Positions 1 through 4,463 of a stretch of DNA of 5,364 nucleotides are shown piece after piece (positions within the stretch are counted from its first letter, which is position 1; each line of letters begins with the position of its first letter). This DNA is from Clostridia bacterium BRH_c25. Lineage in GTDB: Bacteria; Bacillota_A; Clostridia; Lutisporales; Lutisporaceae. The notes beneath the pieces are model-generated. The model did no database searches, was not told where the DNA came from, and saw only the letters and a list, made by a program, of their open reading frames with translations. The stretch lies in assembly GCA_001515955.1 (NCBI GenBank), contig LOES01000039.1:1-5364 (forward strand), given 5' to 3'. The position numbers and the translations under genes were made by a program.

Positions 1-198
1 GGTGTTCTTGTTGGAGTAATCATATTTGGAATAACCCAATTCATCCTCCATCTCACCTTCCAGCATTCCCTGAAGAGTATCTCCTAGCAAATCTTTGAGC
101 ATTTCCTGAACATCCTGTGCGGTTTCTGGTCTGTAGTGCTCAAGTAATCCACTGATGAACGCCTTGCGTTCTGGAGTAAGCTTTCTTTGTCTTGCCAT
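1..198 (-). CDS. IS256-family transposase, N-terminal 66 codons (cut by window edge)
   Basis: This would be the DDE transposase of an IS256-family (Mutator-like) insertion sequence, acting on the element's terminal repeats. Only the N-terminus is visible. It opens MARQRKLTPERKAFISGLLE, passes through a helical stretch with DVQEMLKDLLGDTLQGMLEG (residues 29-48), and reaches EMEDELGYSKYD (49-60), which matches the conserved N-terminal 'E-x-E-L-G-Y' region of IS256-type transposases. Full-length members are about 400 aa, so the catalytic DDE residues lie outside the window. The ATG (198-196) has an AGGAGG ribosome binding site at 206-211 with a 7-nt spacer, which fixes the start. No stop occurs up to position 1. 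The family call rests on recognition of the N-terminal motif. Whether the element is intact and active cannot be judged here. Confidence 0.85.
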   Translation of the reverse strand, partial: MARQRKLTPERKAFISGLLEHYRPETAQDVQEMLKDLLGDTLQGMLEGEMEDELGYSKYDYSNKNT

Positions 199-257
199 AA
201 AAATATCCTCCTGAATTAATATTTATCTTAACATTAATCCAAGAGGATTCTCCACCG

Positions 258-283
258 GTTTACACAAAATATTTTACACTACC
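258..283 (-). repeat. Probable terminal inverted repeat of the IS256-type element
   Basis: The minus strand carries GTGTAAAATATTTTGTGTAA within this interval, a composition typical of IS256-family ends, just upstream of a transposase of that family. Only one copy is visible, so the inverted-repeat status is inferred. Confidence 0.5.
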
Positions 284-302
284 ACGGCTTGCGCCGTTTT
301 TT
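284..302. terminator. GC-rich hairpin with one-sided T-tract; probable terminator of the motor operon, disrupted by the IS
   Basis: ACGGC (284-288) pairs with GCCGT (293-297) around a 4-nt loop that reads GCAA, a GNRA-type tetraloop, on the minus strand. On the plus strand the stem runs straight into six Ts (297-302), making a canonical rho-independent terminator for rightward transcripts. On the minus strand the hairpin starts 14 nt after the stop of the MotB/OmpA-like gene, the usual place for its terminator. It is preceded by an A-tract but followed by GGTAGTG of the IS end instead of Ts. I infer a formerly bidirectional terminator whose minus-strand U-tract was displaced by the insertion. 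Confidence 0.6.
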
Positions 303-311
303 CATTTATCT

Positions 312-1214
312 TTATCTGCTTTCAAGTATTCCTTTTGTCTCATCCAGATACTTATCAATTACCTTTTGAACATTTGAATCCTTGACTATAATGGAGATCT
401 CAATACGCCTGTTGGCCGCCCTGCTATCCTCATCACTGCCCGTACTGATGGGACGGAATTCAGAGAACCCATTGGCAGCGAAGTATTCCCCGAATTTAAA
501 CTCCAGGTTGGGATTTACACTGAACATATAATTTACCACCTCTGTGGCTCTTCTCGCAGATAATTCCCTGTTGTAATCCGAGTTCCCCAAGCTGTCCGCA
601 TGTCCGTCAATACTTATGGCATCTATGCTTTCCCTTATCTCAGTGTTTTCAAGCACTCTCTCAAAGGCTTTGGATAACTGCGTCAGCAGCTCTTTCGCTT
701 CCGGCTTGAGCTTGTAAGAATTATAAGCAAAAACCAGATTTTCATTGATAATGATGTTCGCATTGTCTCCTATAGACACAAGCTCCTGTCCTTTATCATT
801 GTATCTTCCCAATTCCTGCTCGACAGATGCCTTTACCTTCTCCAATATGTCCAGCCTGAGAAAAGCTATGCTCTGAAGTCTGACTCTGAGGCTTTGAAGC
901 TCTTCATTGCTCATTGAGATGATTTCCTTCTGATTCTCAATCTCCTGCTCGGACAATGCCAGAGCAACTCTGGTCTTGTCTATCTCAAGCTTGATGAACC
1001 TAAGCTCTCTTTCCGCACTGGTTATATTTGCTCTTGATATCTCCAGCTGCTGTTTTGCGTGTTCAAGGTTGTTGCCGTATATTATGTTTTGAACATAGGC
1101 AAGCAGCATAAGGAAAAACAATATCAAAGCCAGTGTAGACATTACATCTGTGAAGGAAGGCCAGAAATCCTGCGCCTCAGCCCCTCCACCAAAATATCTT
1201 CTCCTTGTTTTCAT
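312..1214 (-). CDS. MotB/ZorB-like OmpA-family stator subunit
   Basis: This 300-aa protein is the likely peptidoglycan-anchoring B subunit of an ion-driven membrane motor, partnered with the MotA/TolQ-like protein encoded just upstream. A short cytoplasmic, Arg-rich N-terminus leads to FWPSFTDVMSTLALILFFLM (17-36), a single membrane helix (about 24-44) beginning at Asp23. That position corresponds to the ion-carrying Asp of MotB-type subunits. Residues about 47-135 are a long predicted coiled coil (for example EHAKQQLEIS, SEQEIENQKEII). The C-terminus (about 148-277) is an OmpA/Pal/MotB peptidoglycan-binding domain, with IDGHAD (202-207), NRELSARRA (215-223) and NRRIEI (268-273). Asp207 and Arg222 align with the diaminopimelate-binding Asp and Arg of the family. 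The ATG is 3 nt after the previous stop and has AGGAGG 6 nt upstream. Flagellar MotB is possible but unsupported by context. ZorB or an uncharacterised 5:2 motor fits as well or better. Confidence 0.85.
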   Translation of the reverse strand: MKTRRRYFGGGAEAQDFWPSFTDVMSTLALILFFLMLLAYVQNIIYGNNLEHAKQQLEISRANITSAERELRFIKLEIDKTRVALALSEQEIENQKEIISMSNEELQSLRVRLQSIAFLRLDILEKVKASVEQELGRYNDKGQELVSIGDNANIIINENLVFAYNSYKLKPEAKELLTQLSKAFERVLENTEIRESIDAISIDGHADSLGNSDYNRELSARRATEVVNYMFSVNPNLEFKFGEYFAANGFSEFRPISTGSDEDSRAANRRIEISIIVKDSNVQKVIDKYLDETKGILESR

Positions 1215-1217
1215 ATG

Positions 1218-2267
1218 TTACCTCCTGACTCCAATACCCTTTTCACTGCTTATGGTTGCTGCTGCCTGCTGTATGGCATCTGTAAAATCGCCCATAACTT
1301 TTTGATTGGAGTTTATAACCTTTGCAGTCTCTATAAGACTCTCTCTAAGATTCAGGAAGCCTACATCCATTCTCTCAATATTGCCTTTCAGATTATAATT
1401 AAACTCACTGAAATCTCTTGTATTGTTATTGAATAAAGCAAGTGCTCCCTCAAACTTCATTGTTGTCTCTTCAAGACACTTTGAAGATTTTTCAATATTA
1501 CCGCTTGCTATGGCAAGCTTGTCCGAGAAGTCCAATACTGTGTTGCGAAGTACCTCCTCCACCTTACCGCTGAAGCCGTCAAGAGAGGTTATTATCGCCA
1601 TGCTGACCCGGCTCAGTTCTGATTCCTTATGTTGGAGAAGCTCCTGCTCCACCACATTGTCAAGATAATCCTCAATCTGAACCATAAGGCTCTGCCTTGC
1701 TTCTTCTACATTTACCAGAATCCCCAGCACTGTTATGACTATCGATCCGCTTACACCTGCCAGGCTTGTTGAAAAGGCAACGGACATTCCCTTTACAGCG
1801 GAAACAAGTCCCGAGATAACCGAGTCCATACCGACAAGCATATCGTTATTTCCACCGTTGTTCAAAAGCTCTACCAGCTTTCCGACAGACAGCGTAAGTC
1901 CATAGAAGGTGCCCAATAATCCCAGCACTACCATTAGCGAAACAGAGTTCTTCACAAACCTTTCTCCCAGTGCTAATCCTTTAAGCCTGGTATTGAAGTT
2001 TTTCTCCACTATTGCCTGAGTATTGACTTCACCTCTGGCAGTCATAGAAATTGTTCTGTAATCCTCCACTATTGCATCCAAAACCGGGCTCCTGAATTTA
2101 CCGTCCTTCCTCTCTGCCGCCGATTTCAAATCCTTCTGCAGCCTGTGGTATTTCCCCCTTACTTTCAGCATTGTAAAAAAGGAAACAGCAAGTATGATTG
2201 CTATTGCAAATATTATGGAATATGCAGTATAGCCCAGGCTGTTCACAGCTTTTGAAAGAATCCCCAA
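1218..2267 (-). CDS. MotA/TolQ/ExbB-family (ZorA-like) ion channel subunit
   Basis: This 349-aa protein is the likely pentameric membrane channel subunit that surrounds the B-subunit dimer and converts ion flow into rotation. Three hydrophobic segments are visible: about 16-34, 107-127 and 162-187. The second carries VLGLLGTFYGLTLSVG (114-129), matching the G-LLGT-xxGL signature of the MotA_ExbB domain. The third, VAFSTSLAGVSGSIVITVLG (163-182), corresponds to the small-residue, Thr/Ser-lined pore helix of TolQ/ExbB proteins. Residues about 190-349 form a mostly helical, polar cytoplasmic tail with no known domain. This resembles, but is much shorter than, the long intracellular tail of ZorA. 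The start is TTG (2267-2265), supported by GGGGTGAT (2278-2271), which extends the anti-16S match, with 7 nt from its last core G. The neighbouring ATG at 2280 hits a stop after one codon. The last two codons (AGG AGG) double as the ribosome binding site of the next gene. Confidence 0.85.
   Translation of the reverse strand: MGILSKAVNSLGYTAYSIIFAIAIILAVSFFTMLKVRGKYHRLQKDLKSAAERKDGKFRSPVLDAIVEDYRTISMTARGEVNTQAIVEKNFNTRLKGLALGERFVKNSVSLMVVLGLLGTFYGLTLSVGKLVELLNNGGNNDMLVGMDSVISGLVSAVKGMSVAFSTSLAGVSGSIVITVLGILVNVEEARQSLMVQIEDYLDNVVEQELLQHKESELSRVSMAIITSLDGFSGKVEEVLRNTVLDFSDKLAIASGNIEKSSKCLEETTMKFEGALALFNNNTRDFSEFNYNLKGNIERMDVGFLNLRESLIETAKVINSNQKVMGDFTDAIQQAAATISSEKGIGVRR
1221..1226 (-). promoter_or_regulatory. 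Ribosome binding site of the MotB-like gene, embedded in the upstream ORF
   Basis: AGGAGG encodes the terminal Arg-Arg of the channel subunit and sits 6 nt before the ATG of the MotB/OmpA-like gene. The stop and the next start are 3 nt apart, so the two proteins are probably translationally coupled. Confidence 0.8.
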
Positions 2268-2294
2268 AATATCACCCCATCTTAAAAAATAATT

Positions 2295-2339
2295 CTATGC
2301 CAATTTGTATTTCCATATTGTTTTTCGCGAAATGCATAG
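2295..2339 (-). repeat. Inverted repeat and 10-bp palindrome in the motor operon leader
   Basis: CTATGC (2295-2300) is repeated inverted as GCATAG (2334-2339). An inner ATTTC/GAAAT pair extends the stem after an 8-nt bulge. Inside it, TTTCGCGAAA (2323-2332) is a perfect 10-bp palindrome and the only CG-centred site in an otherwise A+T-rich spacer. It lies between the candidate promoters and the TTG start, so it could be an operator or an mRNA structure. The function is not established. Confidence 0.4.
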
Positions 2340-2352
2340 CTTGTACTATTCT

Positions 2353-2381
2353 ATTTTATACAATATGAAGCAAATAATCAA
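2353..2381 (-). promoter_or_regulatory. Candidate sigma-A promoter P1 of the motor operon
   Basis: The minus strand shows TTGATT (2381-2376) as the -35 and TAAAAT (2358-2353) as the -10, separated by 17 bp. Matches to consensus are 4/6 and 5/6. Transcription would begin near 2346, giving a leader of about 80 nt that includes the palindrome. The call is by eye only, and A+T-rich DNA gives chance matches. Confidence 0.5.
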
Positions 2382-2421
2382 TATTAACAGCTTCAAAGGC
2401 ACAATGCAGTAATATTTGTAT

Positions 2422-2449
2422 TTTATAATGATTTACTTGGGAATAGCAA
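2422..2449 (-). promoter_or_regulatory. Candidate second promoter P2 of the motor operon
   Basis: The minus strand shows TTGCTA (2449-2444) and TATAAA (2427-2422) with a 16-bp spacer, matching consensus at 4/6 and 5/6. It lies directly after the hairpin that follows the regulator gene and upstream of P1. It may be an alternative start, or a chance match in A+T-rich sequence. Confidence 0.35.
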
Positions 2450-2489
2450 GAAAGACATAATAGCATGTATCAAATACTATCATGTCTTT
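2441..2489 (-). terminator. Probable terminator after the salvage operon
   Basis: AAAGACAT (2451-2458) pairs with ATGTCTTT (2482-2489). After one A-C mismatch, ATAG (2460-2463) pairs with CTAT (2477-2480), closing a 13-nt loop. The hairpin starts about 10 nt beyond the stop of the RpiR-type gene. The following tract on the minus strand (CTTGCTATT) is only moderately T-rich and the stem is A+T-rich, so termination may be leaky and partly feed the motor operon. Confidence 0.6.
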
Positions 2490-2498
2490 ATTTGTATG

Positions 2499-3347
2499 TT
2501 ATATCTTCAGATCTTCTACCATGTCCCTGGTATCCTGTATAAACCTTGCAATCTCACTATAATTGTTTCTTGCCACACCAATAAAAATAATATCAGCCAC
2601 TGTAAGCTGTGCGATTCTCGAAGCTATAGCCCCTGTCCTCAGGTGTTTTTCAACGCTGGCAGTATAAAGCTTGATATCAGCAACCTCGCTGATGGGAGAA
2701 TTTCCATATTTAGTTATGGAAATTGTCTTCGCACCCCTAAGCTTTGATCTTTCCAAGGACTTATAAACCTCCAGTGTCCTGCCGCTGTGGGATATGCCTA
2801 TTGCAACATCCCCTTCTTTCATATGTATTGAAGATGTAAGCTGTGTGTGACTATCCATATACATACTTACAGATTTACTTATTCTCATTAATTTATACTG
2901 CAGATCCTGTGCTACAAGTCCCGATGCCCCTACTCCGTAAATATTGATATGATTTGCTTCAATCAGTGCTTTTATGGCTTCCGATACAGATTCTTCATTC
3001 AAAACGCCTACAGTATCTTCAATGGCCTTAATATTTCCTCTGGAGATTTTATTGATTATATCTCTTGTAGAGTCATGAACAGTGACAGCCTCATATACAT
3101 TTTCCTGATTATTCAGCTTTAGAGCCATCCCTTTTGCAATATCTATTTTGAAATCCTGAAGGCCTTCAAAGCCTAACTTCTTTACAAAACGGATAACACT
3201 GGCAGGGCTGGTGTCACATAGCTCTGCAAAATCAGAAGCGGCAAGGCTCACTACCTGGTCTCCGTTTTCCAGAACATAACTTGCCAGCTTTTTTTCCGCA
3301 GGGGTCAATTCTTCATATATCTCTCTTATCTTTAAATCACAGCTCAA
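2499..3347 (-). CDS. murR: MurR/RpiR-family HTH-SIS transcriptional regulator
   Basis: This 282-aa cytoplasmic regulator is probably the phosphosugar-responsive controller of the salvage operon. The N-terminal HTH_6 (RpiR) domain (about 1-77) includes LTPAEKKLASYVLENG (14-29) and the helix-turn-helix region SDFAELCDTSPASVIRFVKK (38-57). The C-terminal SIS phosphosugar-binding domain (about 125-262) shows INIYGVGASG (134-143) and the phosphate-loop-like GISHSGRTLE (184-193). Length is typical of the family. The start is TTG (3347-3345), with GGGAGG at 3356-3361 and an 8-nt spacer. An in-frame stop immediately precedes it, and the next in-frame Met is beyond residue 70, so TTG is the only sensible start. 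The gene lies 59 nt downstream of mupG. By family and neighbours the effector would be MurNAc-6-phosphate, but specificity cannot be read from sequence. The symbol is given by context. Confidence 0.88.
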   Translation of the reverse strand: MSCDLKIREIYEELTPAEKKLASYVLENGDQVVSLAASDFAELCDTSPASVIRFVKKLGFEGLQDFKIDIAKGMALKLNNQENVYEAVTVHDSTRDIINKISRGNIKAIEDTVGVLNEESVSEAIKALIEANHINIYGVGASGLVAQDLQYKLMRISKSVSMYMDSHTQLTSSIHMKEGDVAIGISHSGRTLEVYKSLERSKLRGAKTISITKYGNSPISEVADIKLYTASVEKHLRTGAIASRIAQLTVADIIFIGVARNNYSEIARFIQDTRDMVEDLKI

Positions 3348-3367
3348 TCACGTTACCTCCCGGTGCT

Positions 3368-3395
3368 GATTCCAATAGCTCGATTAAGTGGAATC
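3368..3395 (-). repeat. 7-bp inverted repeat in the mupG-murR spacer
   Basis: GATTCCA (3368-3374) and TGGAATC (3389-3395) are perfect inverted copies separated by 14 nt. They lie between the mupG stop and the regulator's ribosome binding site. No T-tract follows on either strand, so it is not a simple terminator. An autoregulatory operator or an mRNA hairpin tuning regulator expression is possible. Confidence 0.45.
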
Positions 3396-3406
3396 CTGCC
3401 TGTTTC

Positions 3407-4447
3407 TCACAAAGCAGACATACTAAACTCAAAGGTGTCTCCAGGCTTTATCATCTCAATCAGCAGCTCTGCCTCAGACGCGTCTCCCGCCACATTAACC
3501 CTTTCATCAGCTTGCAGTTCTCTTTTTATTATTTGTAATTCTCCTTCATACCTTAAATATCCTTCATTATCTATAGTAACATTGTATCTTTTTCTTTTTA
3601 CAGTATTGCGCTGCAATATCTTCTCATGGGGCTTCAGCCTCGCCTCCTGGGAACGGATCACATATTCACCGGGATCCATTCGGTTTGTATGCAAGCCTGA
3701 CAATATTTGAATTTCTCCTTCACCGGGTTCAAATAATCTTAAGGGTATCGAATATACAGCTTTCTTTATACCGGCTATGCTTTTAAGCTCTTCTTCTGCT
3801 GCAAATGCATCACCTACATAAACAGTATCAACTCCGGAATGCAGCAAGTGCTGTGCTGATATGACAGGTCTTATATCCCTGTGGCATTCCAGGGTCGGAA
3901 GGCCCTCATGCAGAGGGCCTCTTCTTTGAAATTGCAGAGGTATGAATGCGGCTATCTTCATTCCATGCTCCCTGAAACACTTGTTCCGCTCCATAAATAA
4001 CTCATAGGCCATACCTGTATCTCTTCTCGGGTAATAGTTATGGCACACCTCCATATTATTCATATCAGCGCCATTATGTATCAATGCATCCAGGTACTTA
4101 TCAGAGACGGTGCTTGCATTTAGCTGTATTCTAAAGGCTGTATCCCTTGATAAAGCTGCTATTTCGGAAACAGTAAAGCCAAAATCGAGCCTGAGGGCAT
4201 GTATGTTGTATTTTCTTACATCAATTCTATCTATATAGTGTTTGGATATATCCGCGGTAACCGTCATTCCCAGCTGTTTGGCCTTAAGCAGTATTTCCTC
4301 CGCTTCCTTATAGACATTGCTGTCAGCTTCCGGAATATGCAAAGACGTAAAAACTTCCATTATCCCTAACTCAGATGCCTTTTCAAGGTATTCCAGATTG
4401 TCAGAAAGACTGTAACCCATACCCGTATACAGTGATATGCCGACCAT
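3407..4447 (-). CDS. mupG: MupG-family (DUF871) 6-phospho-N-acetylmuramidase
   Basis: This 346-aa protein is close to the usual length of the family. Characterised MupG of Staphylococcus aureus is a cytoplasmic glycosidase that hydrolyses MurNAc-6-phosphate-GlcNAc, delivered by the PTS, into MurNAc-6-phosphate and GlcNAc. The N-terminal TIM-barrel region (about 1-235) opens with GISLYTGMGYSLSDNLEYLE (3-22). It also contains EVFTSLHIPE (31-40), HALRLDFGF (83-91), CHNYYPRRDTG (135-145), RGPLHEGLPTLECHR (176-190) and VYVGDAF (209-215), all characteristic of DUF871 proteins. The C-terminal part (about 240-346) fits the family's small beta-rich, cyclophilin-like domain. There is no signal peptide, consistent with cytosolic action. 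The ATG has AAAGGAG (4454-4460) 6 nt upstream and lies 17 nt past the permease stop, so the genes are co-transcribed. I do not assign catalytic residues. Confidence 0.9.
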   Translation of the reverse strand: MVGISLYTGMGYSLSDNLEYLEKASELGIMEVFTSLHIPEADSNVYKEAEEILLKAKQLGMTVTADISKHYIDRIDVRKYNIHALRLDFGFTVSEIAALSRDTAFRIQLNASTVSDKYLDALIHNGADMNNMEVCHNYYPRRDTGMAYELFMERNKCFREHGMKIAAFIPLQFQRRGPLHEGLPTLECHRDIRPVISAQHLLHSGVDTVYVGDAFAAEEELKSIAGIKKAVYSIPLRLFEPGEGEIQILSGLHTNRMDPGEYVIRSQEARLKPHEKILQRNTVKRKRYNVTIDNEGYLRYEGELQIIKRELQADERVNVAGDASEAELLIEMIKPGDTFEFSMSAL

Positions 4448-4463
4448 GTCTATCTCCTTTCAC

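Larger units (their letters stand above)
1..283 (-). mobile_element. IS256-family insertion sequence, left (transposase 5') end, partial
   Basis: The element contains the transposase start and a leader of about 85 nt. The outer end is placed near 283 because minus-strand sequence 283-258 reads GGTAGTGTAAAATATTTTGT then GTAAAC. GTGTAAA occurs twice in it, around an AAAATATTTT palindrome, and this kind of GTGTAAAA-rich end is typical of IS256-family terminal inverted repeats of about 25 bp. The leader also holds a small hairpin, AATCC/GGATT (236-240 with 245-249, 4-nt loop), between the end and the ribosome binding site. I found no convincing full promoter in it. The other end and the 8-9 bp target duplication expected for the family are outside the window, so the exact boundary is uncertain by a few bases. 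Confidence 0.7.

Noticed and set aside
236..249. AATCC/GGATT mini-hairpin in the IS leader as a separate regulatory element
   Set aside because: The stem is only 5 bp, so it could be chance. It is mentioned within the IS entry.
1059..1668. Plus-strand open frames opposite the motor genes (1059-1436, 1423-1668)
   Set aside because: They are antisense to two well-supported genes, resemble no family, and have Cys/Ser-rich compositions typical of reverse-frame shadows.
312..2267. Calling the pair flagellar motA/motB, or TolQR/ExbBD
   Set aside because: There are no flagellar neighbours, and the A subunit has a TolQ-like three-helix layout with a tail. An OmpA domain on the B subunit argues against TolR/ExbD.
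312..2267. Calling a complete Zorya defence system
   Set aside because: No ZorC, ZorD, ZorE or other effector is visible, and a terminator-like hairpin follows the second gene. Only ZorAB-like similarity is claimed.
2401..2430. Plus-strand TATAAT at 2424-2429 as a rightward promoter
   Set aside because: No acceptable -35 at 16-18 bp, and the only downstream plus-strand frames are shadows.
2268..2498. tRNA, small RNA gene or CRISPR in the 231-bp spacer
   Set aside because: No cloverleaf, no direct repeat series and no small ORF with a ribosome binding site was seen, only promoter-like and palindromic elements.
2496..3710. Plus-strand open frames opposite the regulator and mupG (2496-2747, 3281-3538, 3363-3710)
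   Set aside because: They overlap conserved minus-strand genes and encode no recognisable motif. They are shadows.
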